Assembly (NCBI GenBank): GCA_028279155.1
Contig: JANQST010000540.1
Location: 1 to 11,436 of the forward strand
Direction of reading: 5' to 3'
Source of the DNA: Cyclobacteriaceae bacterium
GTDB lineage: Bacteria; Bacteroidota; Bacteroidia; Cytophagales; Cyclobacteriaceae
Length of the DNA stretch: 11,436 bases
Both the position numbers and the translations under genes were made by a program. Numbering within the stretch: position 1 is the stretch's first letter; each line of letters opens with the position of its first letter. Positions 1-7,484 of the stretch are shown here, in pieces. The notes beneath the pieces were generated by a model, which had not been told where the DNA came from, ran no database searches, and worked only from the letters and a program-made list of their open reading frames with translations.

Positions 1-68
1 TGCCTTGATTCTTCCTCAGAGAGCGTTCGGATACCCTCATTTACTCCTTTTTCGTAAAAAACAGCCAT
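1..68 (-). CDS. rsmE: 16S rRNA (uracil-1498-N3)-methyltransferase RsmE, N-terminal fragment (runs off the left edge)
   Basis: Reading the minus strand from the ATG at 68-66 gives an open frame to the window edge that begins MAVFYEKGVNEGIRTLSEEE and continues S-R, with the next codon starting CA (His or Gln). This matches the N-terminus of Bacteroidota RsmE, which typically has a short 'LFY' strand, then 'L.EEESRH' and then the 'CIKVLR' segment. RsmE methylates U1498 of 16S rRNA using S-adenosylmethionine; the SPOUT catalytic domain would lie outside the window. The gene is divergent from glnN, with 137 bases between the two starts. Only 22 full codons are visible, so the call rests on motif recognition and could be wrong. 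Confidence 0.6.
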   Translation of the reverse strand, partial: MAVFYEKGVNEGIRTLSEEESR

Positions 69-166
69 TTATGTCTATGAAATACCTCGATTAGTAATAA
101 ATTCTGCAATTGTCATCATATGTGGATAAAAAATGAACCTAATAAATGATTATTTACATAATTCAT

Positions 167-190
167 CTATTTTTGGGTCTAAAATAGACC
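167..190. promoter_or_regulatory. Two overlapping inverted repeats at the glnN promoter, candidate operator
   Basis: CTATTTT (167-173) is a perfect inverted match to AAAATAG (181-187). GGTCTA (176-181) is a perfect inverted match to TAGACC (185-190) with a 3-base loop. They overlap the candidate -7 element and the expected transcription start. They could form an operator or a small leader hairpin. The repeats are seen in the sequence; the regulatory role is inference. Confidence 0.35.
168..175 (+). promoter_or_regulatory. Candidate Bacteroidota -7 element for glnN
   Basis: TATTTTTG matches the TAnnTTTG consensus of the Bacteroidota primary sigma factor exactly. It would place the transcription start near 179-182, about 25 bases before the glnN ATG at 206. 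No convincing TTG (-33 element) lies 19-21 bases upstream, so the promoter may be weak or need an activator. Confidence 0.4.
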
Positions 191-205
191 TTGAAACATT
201 AAACC

Positions 206-2368
206 ATGGCTCATTTACGATTTAACGCGCTCAATTTAGTTCAAAACAGAAAGAAGGTGGACATTCAGGCCCCTTCGAAACGTATTTCCGATTACTTCGG
301 AGAGATGGCATTTGGTCAGGAACAAATGAGATCTACTTTGTCACCTGAAGTGTATAAGCGAATCGCTGATGCAATAAAGAACAGAAAGAAAATCGATCTT
401 GACACAGCTGATGCTGTTGCTGCCGCAGTGAAAAACTGGGCATTAGAAAGAGGTGTGACACACTATACACACTGGTTCCAACCACTGACTGGAGCTACAG
501 CAGAAAAACATGATTCATTTTTTGATCCACAAAAAGGGCTGGAAAATTTTAGAGCAGAAGCACTGGTGCAGCAAGAACCGGATGCATCATCATTTCCCAA
601 TGGCGGTATTAGAAGCACTTTTGAAGCAAGAGGATATACTGCATGGGACCCTGGATCTCCAATTTTCATTTATGGAAAAACCTTGTGTATCCCGACTGTA
701 TTTGTGGCCTATACCGGAGAGGCGTTGGATTACAAGGCACCTTTATTAAAGGCTTTAGATGCTGTGGATAAAGCGGCTGTGAAAGTGTGTAAGCTTTTTG
801 ATAGAAACGTAAGCAAAGTAAATGCTTCCTTGGGTTGGGAACAGGAATACTTTCTGGTTGATAAAGCATTGTATGCCGCAAGACCTGATTTGGTAATGGG
901 TGGAAGAACTGTGTTTGGCCATAACCCAGCGAGAGGGCAGCAGCTGGATGATCACTACTTCGGATCAATTCCAACGCGGATCTACGATTACATGAAAGAT
1001 TATGAAATCGAGGCACATAAGCTTGGTATACCTCTCATGACAAGACATAATGAAGTGGCTCCAGGTCAGTACGAAGCAGCACCGATGTATGGTCCTGTAA
1101 ACGAATCAACCGACCAGAATCAGTTGCTAAAAGATGTCATGGATAAAGTAGCAAACAAACATGGTTTAAAGGTTCTTTTCCATGAAAAGCCATTTGCAGG
1201 TCTGAATGGAAGTGGCAAGCACAACAACTGGTCATTGGTTACTGATACAGGAGTGAATCTATTTCAACCAAGCAGCAGCGCCAGAGACAATCTGCTTTTC
1301 TTGACCTTCTTTGTTACTACAATCAAAGCAGTACATGAGCATGCAGATATGCTGAGAGCAAGTATTGCTTCAGCAGGAAATGATCATCGGCTAGGAGCCA
1401 ATGAAGCTCCTCCTGCAATCATTTCGGTATTTATTGGATCAACATTATCGGAGGTTTTGGATAGGTTGGAAAAATCCGGCGACATTATGGTGGAGAAGGG
1501 TGATAATCTATATATGAAATTAGGAATAGATCAGATTCCCGAGATTATTCTTGACAATACGGATCGAAACAGAACTTCTCCATTTGCCTTTACAGGAAAT
1601 AAGTTTGAATTCAGGGCGGTTGGTTCGGATACGAATGTTTCCTTCCCGATGACCGTGTTGAACTTGATTGTCGCAGAGCAGTTGGCAGATTTTCATGGTA
1701 AAGTCACCAAGCTAATTGACAGTGGAAAAGATAGAAGACTCGCTGTTATCGATGTGCTTAGAGACTATATAAAAACCTCAAAGAATATTCGTTTCGAGGG
1801 CGATGGTTATTCTGAAGAGTGGGTTAAAGAAGCTGAGAAGCGAGGACTATCAAACGTGAAAAATACACCACGGGCACTTGATTTTTCTGTTAGCGATAAG
1901 GCAGTGAAACTGTATGAAAAGCATAAAGTGCTTACTAAAATAGAAATTGATGCAAGGCATGAGATCAAACTAGAGAGCTACATTATGAAGGTGCAGATTG
2001 AGTCCAGAATGATGGCCGATTTAGCCCAAAACCATATCATTCCTACAGCCACAAAGTATCAAACAAAATTGATTGAAAATGCGAAGGGCCTTGTTGAGTT
2101 GGGGCTTGATGCAGCCGAGATTAAGAAGACAATTGAAGAGGTGTCTGGTCATATTAATACGGTTCGAAAATTAGCGCATGAAATGACGGAAGAAAGAAAA
2201 CGAATCAACAAGATTGAAGATACAAGGGAGCGGGCTATCGAGTATTGCGATAACATTCGAAACAAATACTTTGATGACCTCAGATACGCTGTTGACAAGC
2301 TTGAATTATTGGTTGATGATGAAGATTGGCCTTTAGTTAAATATAGAGAGTTGTTATTCTTGAGGTAA
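206..2368 (+). CDS. glnN: Glutamine synthetase type III (GlnN)
   Basis: This gene makes glutamine from glutamate, ammonia and ATP in the cytoplasm, the main step of ammonium assimilation. The 720-residue length is typical of the GSIII family and far above the roughly 450-470 residues of GSI. An N-terminal GSIII domain (about 1-200) is followed by the catalytic core and a helical C-terminal extension (about 560-720). Visible core motifs are GWEQEYF at 210-216 with metal-binding glutamates, HNEVAPGQYE at 281-290, GLNGSGKHNN at 332-341, the GSIII signature NDHRLGANEAPP at 392-403, and DRNRTSPFAF with a following GNKFEFR near 453-470. The chosen ATG fits the family N-terminus. There is no Shine-Dalgarno site, as is usual in this phylum. 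No GlnB/GlnK or ammonium transporter gene is adjacent; the neighbours are a divergent rsmE and a convergent permease, so it appears monocistronic. Nothing suggests damage. Confidence 0.97.
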   Translation: MAHLRFNALNLVQNRKKVDIQAPSKRISDYFGEMAFGQEQMRSTLSPEVYKRIADAIKNRKKIDLDTADAVAAAVKNWALERGVTHYTHWFQPLTGATAEKHDSFFDPQKGLENFRAEALVQQEPDASSFPNGGIRSTFEARGYTAWDPGSPIFIYGKTLCIPTVFVAYTGEALDYKAPLLKALDAVDKAAVKVCKLFDRNVSKVNASLGWEQEYFLVDKALYAARPDLVMGGRTVFGHNPARGQQLDDHYFGSIPTRIYDYMKDYEIEAHKLGIPLMTRHNEVAPGQYEAAPMYGPVNESTDQNQLLKDVMDKVANKHGLKVLFHEKPFAGLNGSGKHNNWSLVTDTGVNLFQPSSSARDNLLFLTFFVTTIKAVHEHADMLRASIASAGNDHRLGANEAPPAIISVFIGSTLSEVLDRLEKSGDIMVEKGDNLYMKLGIDQIPEIILDNTDRNRTSPFAFTGNKFEFRAVGSDTNVSFPMTVLNLIVAEQLADFHGKVTKLIDSGKDRRLAVIDVLRDYIKTSKNIRFEGDGYSEEWVKEAEKRGLSNVKNTPRALDFSVSDKAVKLYEKHKVLTKIEIDARHEIKLESYIMKVQIESRMMADLAQNHIIPTATKYQTKLIENAKGLVELGLDAAEIKKTIEEVSGHINTVRKLAHEMTEERKRINKIEDTRERAIEYCDNIRNKYFDDLRYAVDKLELLVDDEDWPLVKYRELLFLR

Positions 2369-2389
2369 TTCCCACTTCATGTATAAAAG

Positions 2390-2422
2390 AAAGTCATTCT
2401 GAAGTAATTCAGAATGTCTTTT
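2390..2422. terminator. Bidirectional intrinsic terminator between glnN and the convergent permease
   Basis: CATTCTGAA (2395-2403) and TTCAGAATG (2408-2416) form a perfect 9-bp stem with a GTAA loop. After one T-T mismatch the stem extends through AAAG (2390-2393) and CTTT (2418-2421). A T-rich stretch follows on the plus strand (TCTTTT), and the minus strand also reads into T-rich sequence (CTTTCTTTTAT). It lies 21 bases after the glnN stop and 28 bases beyond the permease stop, so it can serve both converging genes. Confidence 0.8.
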
Positions 2423-2450
2423 GATATTTATAGCCATCCAAGGCCACAGT

Positions 2451-4829
2451 CTACTCGTATTTCAAATTATTCGATGGATTACTTGTCGAGGCTTTATATG
2501 CATGATAGCCTGTTGTTAGGATTACCAACATTGTCACAATGACGAAAACAAGGACAAAAACAAAAACTCCAATCGTAATGTGATATTCGAAATTATCCAA
2601 CCATCTGTTCATTAAGTTGTAACTGATCCAGAAAGCGGGTAAGGCTCCGACTAATACCAACCAAACAAAATCCCTTACGAGCAAGCGTACCAACCCATTC
2701 ACACTTGCACCCAATACTTTTCGAATACTGATCTCTTTTGTTCGCTGCTCTGCTGTGAAAGATGCCAGTCCTAGTAATCCTAACCCGGAGATAATAATCA
2801 TCATGACAGAAAACCCTAGGAAGAGCTGACCTCTCAACTGATCTTCTTCATACTGCTCAATGAAATTTTGATCAAGCAAGGCGTATTCAAGAGGAATATT
2901 CGGAAAAAGTTCTTCCCATGATGCCTGAATATGTGCTATTCCCTGCTCAAAATCTCCTTCCACTTTCACAAGTGCTTGTGAGTTGTTTAAGGATGGAATA
3001 AATAATAAAGCTTCAATAGGATTGTACATTGACATTTGATGGAAGTTTTTAACAACACCAACCACTTTATGAAAAACGGTGCTGTCCCTGTCAAATTGAA
3101 ACCTTTTTCCAATGGGGTCATCCCATGCCATCCGATCTACCATTGCTTGATTAACCAAAACAGCTGTAGCTGTGTCACTTGTGAATTGTGGAGAAATATC
3201 GCGACCAGCAACGACCTCAATGTTCAATGCATTAAAAAAATCATAATCAACTCCATAGGAATCAACTCCATACGTTTCCATAACACCTTCATTTGTCTCT
3301 ACAGTCATTACATTTTTTCCATAACCAGAACCGGGAGCAGTTGTAGAAGTTGCAGCTTTAGAAATAATCGGATTCTCTAGTAGCTTAGTTTGAAGTACCG
3401 GCCACTGTTCTCTCACATTTCTGTTTAATGAAAAATTCACCACTTGCTCCTTATCAAAACCTAAATCAGCATTTCTAACAAATTGCATTTGTTGGTAGAT
3501 GATTAAGGTTCCGGCCAACATGAAAATTGAAATGGCAAATTGCAGTCCAACCAAAATTCTTCTTAGCCAAACATTACCTGTTCGCTTAGTTCCACCACCT
3601 TTGATCGCATTTACCGGGCTAAAGGCTGACAAATAAAAGGCCGGATAGGAGCCTCCCAGAATACCTGTAACCACCAAGATGCCGAGACATGTCAGCAATA
3701 TCTCATTAGACAAAAGATTGCTGAGTAACAGACTTGTTCCTACAAGGTTATTGATTGCAGGAACAGCTCCGAGAAGAATTATAACACTGAGTGCGAAAGC
3801 CACTAAAGTGATGAGTATTGATTCAACAATGAACTGTTTCACAAGCGAATTGCGTTGAGCACCCATAACTTTCCGCAAGCCAACCTCTAGTGATCGTCGC
3901 ATCGACCTGGCGGGTGCCAAATTCATGTAGTTGATACAGGCTATTAGAATCAAGAAGACAGCTACTGCTAAGAAAATGTATATGTATTCGATGTTTCCAG
4001 TGGCCGTGGGCTCACCTTCAAATGTGGACAGCAAATGAATATCTTGAATATTTATAAGCTCATATTTGATTTTGATGTCAAACTGGTCAAATATGGTCGC
4101 AACATACTTTTCCATTATATCTGTATTGAGCTTATCAGTCACCACTTGGAGATCAGCATTTTCATTCAGCACTACATAGGTATAGAGTCCAAATCCACCC
4201 CAGCTTTGCGAATTGTAGAAATTTTGATTGGTTGAAAATGATACAAGTGCGTCTGCTTGCAGGTGTGAATTGTTTGGCATGTCCTCGTAAACACCTGTAA
4301 CCTCGTAACTAAACCGATCGGTTTCCAGAAGTTGTCCCATTGGGTTTTCACCCTTGAATATTTGACCGGAAAGAGTTTTGCTAAGTACGATAGAATTAGG
4401 AGCATTCAGAGCAGTTTCAATGTCTCCCTGTAAAAAATTGAAAGTGAACACATCGAAGACAGTGGAATCTACTAAGTAAAGATTCTCAGCGAAGTAATTG
4501 ACGTCATTGAGCCGCATTCGGATGTTTCCAGCTCCTGCAAATCGTGTGTATTGTTCAATTTCTGAAAATTCTTCTTTGACAGTACGGCCCAGTGGTGCCT
4601 GGCTCGTTGACCAACGAAATGAATTGTCAGGTTCAGTGATATCTGCAGAGATTCGATAAATGTTCTCTCCATTTTCATGATACTTGTCAAAACTAAGTTC
4701 ATGATTAAGGTATAGCGTAATAAGTAACGCAGAAACGATACCAATGGTGAGTCCGAAAATATTTAGGAAAGCGTACGCAGGTTGGCGTTTTAGGTGACGA
4801 ATTGCCACCAGGAAATAGTTCTTTAGCAT
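2451..4829 (-). CDS. MacB-like ABC transporter permease with two FtsX domains
   Basis: This is a 792-residue inner-membrane protein of the FtsX/MacB permease superfamily, in the long form common in Bacteroidota. The N-terminal transmembrane helix (about 22-41) is followed by a periplasmic MacB_PCD-type domain containing FDKYHENGENIYRI (about 47-60) and NSIVLSKTLSGQIF (about 145-158). A three-helix FtsX block (about 282-400) carries the coupling segment RRSLEVGLRKVMGA (311-324). A second helix at about 425-446, a second periplasmic domain and a C-terminal FtsX block with AEQRTKEISIRKVLGA complete the protein. Such permeases pair with a MacB/LolD-type ATPase to move or extract lipids, lipoproteins, peptides or drugs across the envelope by mechanotransmission; the substrate here cannot be told. 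No ATPase gene is in the window. The gene converges on glnN and diverges from the DUF4290 gene. Length and domain order are complete. Confidence 0.93.
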   Translation of the reverse strand: MLKNYFLVAIRHLKRQPAYAFLNIFGLTIGIVSALLITLYLNHELSFDKYHENGENIYRISADITEPDNSFRWSTSQAPLGRTVKEEFSEIEQYTRFAGAGNIRMRLNDVNYFAENLYLVDSTVFDVFTFNFLQGDIETALNAPNSIVLSKTLSGQIFKGENPMGQLLETDRFSYEVTGVYEDMPNNSHLQADALVSFSTNQNFYNSQSWGGFGLYTYVVLNENADLQVVTDKLNTDIMEKYVATIFDQFDIKIKYELINIQDIHLLSTFEGEPTATGNIEYIYIFLAVAVFLILIACINYMNLAPARSMRRSLEVGLRKVMGAQRNSLVKQFIVESILITLVAFALSVIILLGAVPAINNLVGTSLLLSNLLSNEILLTCLGILVVTGILGGSYPAFYLSAFSPVNAIKGGGTKRTGNVWLRRILVGLQFAISIFMLAGTLIIYQQMQFVRNADLGFDKEQVVNFSLNRNVREQWPVLQTKLLENPIISKAATSTTAPGSGYGKNVMTVETNEGVMETYGVDSYGVDYDFFNALNIEVVAGRDISPQFTSDTATAVLVNQAMVDRMAWDDPIGKRFQFDRDSTVFHKVVGVVKNFHQMSMYNPIEALLFIPSLNNSQALVKVEGDFEQGIAHIQASWEELFPNIPLEYALLDQNFIEQYEEDQLRGQLFLGFSVMMIIISGLGLLGLASFTAEQRTKEISIRKVLGASVNGLVRLLVRDFVWLVLVGALPAFWISYNLMNRWLDNFEYHITIGVFVFVLVFVIVTMLVILTTGYHAYKASTSNPSNNLKYE

Positions 4830-4963
4830 GGTATTACTTTGAGTTTGACTACTTGTAAGATAGCTTATCTCAATAAGAATGTGTGGGCCGTTGATCTACA
4901 ATTAAGATTTTTTAACAATAAGATCTGCAGAATTCAATTAATCACTCATTATTCCTCTGGTGG

Positions 4964-4995
4964 TTGAATACCTTTGGTGAAAAGGATTATTTTTG
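4964..4995 (+). promoter_or_regulatory. Bacteroidota-type promoter for the DUF4290-murA unit
   Basis: TATTTTTG at 4988-4995 matches the TAnnTTTG -7 consensus exactly. TTG at 4964-4966 lies 21 bases upstream and can act as the -33 element. The predicted start near 5000 leaves a leader of only about 10-15 bases before the ATG at 5013. It sits in the 183-base gap between the divergent permease and DUF4290 genes; no good promoter for the permease was seen on the other strand. Confidence 0.55.
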
Positions 4996-5012
4996 AGGCC
5001 TAATACTGAAAA

Positions 5013-5690
5013 ATGGACTATAACACGCAGAGAGCTCATCTGAAGCTAAGGGAATACGGGAGAAATGTTCAGAATCTTGTTGAGCACCTTAAATCAATCG
5101 AAAATAAGGATGAAAGAAATCGCAAAGCAGCAACACTTGTTGAGTTGATGAAATCGATCAATCCTGATTTGAACAAAGATTCAAGTGACTATGATCAGAA
5201 GGTGTGGGATGATCTTTACATTATTTCCAATTTTGAACTGGATTTTGAGGGCCCATTTGAAAAGCCCAAGCCTGAAATTTTGGATAAGAAACCAGATCGA
5301 ATGGGGTACGGGGCTAATCAAATCAAATTCAAACACTATGGTCGTGGAGTTGAAATGTTGATTGATCAAGCTATTGCAATGGAAGATCCGAAAGAGAAGG
5401 AGGGTGCTGTTGTTGCCATTGGGAGATTAATGAAATCATTCTATCAAACTTGGAATAAGGATGCCATTGAGGATGAGCAAGTGCTTAAGAATATTAAGCA
5501 GCTTTCTAAGGACCAGCTAGATATAAACATCGAAACAGTTAAAGAACTAGGACTGTTTGATTCTGACAAAAAACCAGCCAGCAGAAGTTTCAGAAGTAAC
5601 AACAAAGGTGGAGGTCGAAGAAACCAGGGCAAAGGAAGACGTCAGGGTGGAAAAAACGGTGGACAAAACCGAAGAAGGCATAATAACTAA
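5013..5690 (+). CDS. DUF4290 family protein with internal duplication and basic C-terminal tail
   Basis: This is a 225-residue, cytoplasmic, mostly helical protein of the Bacteroidota-specific DUF4290 family, whose function is not established. No signal peptide or membrane segment is visible. Residues 9-56 and 103-150 align without gaps at an offset of 94: K-x3-YGR-x-V-x2-L (11-22 and 105-116), LMKS (45-48 and 139-142) and NKD (54-56 and 148-150), giving 15 identities in 48 positions. The fold is therefore probably two tandem helical repeats. Residues from about 189 form a low-complexity tail rich in Gly, Arg, Lys, Asn and Gln (for example KGGGRRNQGKGRR), suggesting contact with RNA or another polyanion. 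The gene precedes murA by 76 bases on the same strand. I recall this pairing as common in the phylum, which hints at a link to cell envelope growth. The start is supported by the family N-terminus and the promoter just upstream. Confidence 0.88.
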   Translation: MDYNTQRAHLKLREYGRNVQNLVEHLKSIENKDERNRKAATLVELMKSINPDLNKDSSDYDQKVWDDLYIISNFELDFEGPFEKPKPEILDKKPDRMGYGANQIKFKHYGRGVEMLIDQAIAMEDPKEKEGAVVAIGRLMKSFYQTWNKDAIEDEQVLKNIKQLSKDQLDINIETVKELGLFDSDKKPASRSFRSNNKGGGRRNQGKGRRQGGKNGGQNRRRHNN

Positions 5691-5756
5691 TGGTTAAATA
5701 GTTAATTAGTAAATTGGTATTTAGTCGGATGAATCTATTTAACCAATCAACTAATT
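5691..5756. repeat. Two overlapping, mutually exclusive inverted repeats in the DUF4290-murA gap
   Basis: Pair A is TGGTTAAATAG (5691-5701) with CTATTTAACCA (5735-5745), a perfect 11-base match. Pair B is AATTAGT-aa-ATTGGT (5704-5718) with ACCAAT-ca-ACTAATT (5742-5756), 13 of 15 bases paired around a 2-base internal mismatch. The right arms share 5742-5745, so both cannot form fully at once. The element fills nearly the whole gap and ends 10 bases before the murA ATG. Its role (attenuator, mRNA processing site, or decayed intergenic repeat) is unknown. Confidence 0.6.
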
Positions 5757-5766
5757 CACTATAAGT

Positions 5767-7074
5767 ATGTCATCTTTCAAAGTAGAAGGAGGGAATAGGT
5801 TAAAGGGGGAGATCATTCCCCAGGGAGCCAAGAACGAGGCACTCCAAATCATATCTGCGGTCCTTCTAACTAGCCAGGAAGTAATTATTCATAAAATCCC
5901 GCAAATCAGGGATGTTTTAAAACTCATAGATTTATTAGGTGATCTTGGTGTTGAGACGAAAGATCTTGGCAATGAATCCTACTCTTTTAAAGCCGCTAAC
6001 GTCAATTTGGAATTTCTTGAAACTGAGGATTTCAAAAACAAGGCTGCTCAGCTAAGAGGATCGATCATGATCCTCGGGCCGTTATTAGGGAGATTTGGAA
6101 GTGCTAAAATGCCTAGTCCTGGTGGCGATAAGATTGGAAGAAGAAGAGTAGATACACATTTTGTTGGTTTTCAAAACCTAGGAGCAAAATTCAACTACGA
6201 TCCTGCTACTTCATTTTATACAGTAGATGGATCAAATTTGAAAGGTACCTATATGCATCTTGACGAGGCATCAGTTACTGGAACTGCCAATATTATCATG
6301 GCAGCAGCCCTTGCATCGGGGGAAACTACGGTGTACAACGCAGCGTGTGAACCATACATTCAGCAGCTATGCAAAATGCTGACCCGCATGGGAGGCAAAA
6401 TTGATGGAATTGGGTCCAACCTTCTTCGAATTCAGGGAGTTGATTCACTATCCGGAACCGAACACACATTGCTTCCCGATATGATTGAAGTGGGAAGTTT
6501 CATTGGTTTGGCAGCTATGACACAATCTGACCTGACCATTAAGAATGCCCAAATCAATGAGCTTGGGGTCATTCCAGACACTTTTAAACGGCTTGGAATT
6601 CAAATGGAGTTCAAAGGTGATGATATTCACATACCATCTCAATCTAATTACGAGATCGATACATTCATTGACGGTTCTATTCTTACCATCGCGGATGCAA
6701 TCTGGCCAGGCTTAACTCCTGATCTGTTGAGCGTGGTTTTGGTTACTGCTACACAAGCCAAGGGAACGGTACTTATCCATCAGAAGATGTTTGAAAGTCG
6801 ATTGTTTTTTGTTGACAAATTGATCGATATGGGAGCCCAGATTATTTTATGTGATCCACACCGGGCTACTGTCATTGGAATGAATAGAGAACATTCGCTG
6901 CGTGGTATTACCATGACGTCCCCTGACATAAGAGCTGGAGTTTCCTTGCTTATTGCAGCTATGTCTGCTGAAGGAGTAAGTACAATACACAACATCGATC
7001 AAATTGATCGAGGGTATCAATTCATTGATAAGCGCCTGAATGCTTTAGGCGCTAAAATTGAGCGAGTGGACTAA
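5767..7074 (+). CDS. murA: UDP-N-acetylglucosamine 1-carboxyvinyltransferase (MurA), Cys-to-Asp active site variant
   Basis: This cytoplasmic enzyme transfers enolpyruvate from phosphoenolpyruvate to UDP-GlcNAc, the first committed step of peptidoglycan synthesis. The 435-residue length is normal for the family. Visible family features are GAKNEAL with K22 and N23 near the N-terminus, LRGSIMILGPLLGRFG at 96-111, the active-site loop PSPGGDKIGRRRVDTH at 116-131, TPDLLS in the second domain, PDIRAGVSLLIAA near 375-388, and IDRGYQFIDKRL close to the C-terminus (its Arg corresponds to E. coli R397). In E. coli the loop reads GGCAIGARPVD with catalytic Cys115; here the aligned residue is Asp121. 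The same Cys-to-Asp change occurs naturally in Mycobacterium tuberculosis and Chlamydia MurA, keeps activity, and removes the fosfomycin target. The gene follows DUF4290 and probably shares its promoter. Its stop overlaps the stop of the convergent lipoprotein gene. Confidence 0.95.
   Translation: MSSFKVEGGNRLKGEIIPQGAKNEALQIISAVLLTSQEVIIHKIPQIRDVLKLIDLLGDLGVETKDLGNESYSFKAANVNLEFLETEDFKNKAAQLRGSIMILGPLLGRFGSAKMPSPGGDKIGRRRVDTHFVGFQNLGAKFNYDPATSFYTVDGSNLKGTYMHLDEASVTGTANIIMAAALASGETTVYNAACEPYIQQLCKMLTRMGGKIDGIGSNLLRIQGVDSLSGTEHTLLPDMIEVGSFIGLAAMTQSDLTIKNAQINELGVIPDTFKRLGIQMEFKGDDIHIPSQSNYEIDTFIDGSILTIADAIWPGLTPDLLSVVLVTATQAKGTVLIHQKMFESRLFFVDKLIDMGAQIILCDPHRATVIGMNREHSLRGITMTSPDIRAGVSLLIAAMSAEGVSTIHNIDQIDRGYQFIDKRLNALGAKIERVD
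7031..7053 (-). terminator. Possible weak terminator hairpin for the small lipoprotein gene, inside the end of murA
   Basis: AGCGCCT (7031-7037) and AGGCGCT (7047-7053) form a perfect 7-bp GC-rich stem with a 9-base loop. On the minus strand it lies about 17 bases past the lipoprotein stop and is followed only by TTATC, a poor T-tract. On the plus strand it is murA coding sequence, so coding constraint could explain it. Confidence 0.3.
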
Positions 7075-7385
7075 TCTGTGAAATAAAGTCGCAGCACCCT
7101 TACATCATCAACTGTTATAACCTCGTATCGGCGCAGCTTCGTTAAATCAAAGAATCGTTCATCAATGCGAATCATACTTTCTCCAATAAACTCATATTGG
7201 TTTTGAAAGTAGGTATTTGAACAAAGAGTACCTTGAGGACAATACTGAAGTCCTGTAACATTATTTTGATCCATGATTCTTTGCACGACTGTTGTGATCG
7301 GATCGAAGGTATCGGAATCGTCATTTTTACATGAAGAAAGTGCTGAGATTAGAAGTAGTGAGTAGATAAAGTAGATTCTTTTCAT
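7071..7385 (-). CDS. Small predicted lipoprotein, unknown function
   Basis: This encodes 104 residues from the ATG at 7385. An upstream in-frame ATG at 7442 would add 19 residues before the signal peptide and is rejected. MKRIYFIYSLLLISALSSCK is a clear type II signal peptide: a basic start, a hydrophobic core and the lipobox LSSC with lipidated Cys19, followed by an acidic stretch (KNDDSD) often seen in lipoproteins exported to the Bacteroidota surface. The mature part, about 86 residues, has a Q-Y-C-P-Q-G-T-L-C segment whose two cysteines could form a disulfide, and ends in an Arg- and Tyr-rich beta-like stretch (RRYEVITVDDVRVLRLYF). I do not recognise a family. Its stop overlaps the murA stop by 4 bases on the opposite strand, and merR lies 99 bases upstream on the same strand. 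Co-transcription with merR is possible but unproven. Confidence 0.72.
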   Translation of the reverse strand: MKRIYFIYSLLLISALSSCKNDDSDTFDPITTVVQRIMDQNNVTGLQYCPQGTLCSNTYFQNQYEFIGESMIRIDERFFDLTKLRRYEVITVDDVRVLRLYFTD

Positions 7386-7484
7386 AATGGTACTTAATGG
7401 ATTATTGCAAATATCTCTTTTCGGGTTTAACCCTCTTAACAACGTACGATTTTTATTAAAGAGGTATACAAATTGTCTACTTAA

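Noticed and set aside
3036..3380. A 114-residue plus-strand frame inside the first permease gene
   Set aside because: It is a shadow of the permease coding frame: its translation has no family resemblance, while the minus frame is a complete ABC permease.
4921..4935. A run that reads as BglII, PstI and EcoRI sites in a row, like a cloning polylinker
   Set aside because: The flanking sequence is normal intergenic DNA that continues into genuine genes on both sides, and no vector sequence is seen. It is most likely chance.
7386..7442. A longer N-terminal form of the small lipoprotein starting at 7442
   Set aside because: The extra 19 residues would precede the signal peptide and block lipoprotein processing; the ATG at 7385 gives a textbook type II signal.
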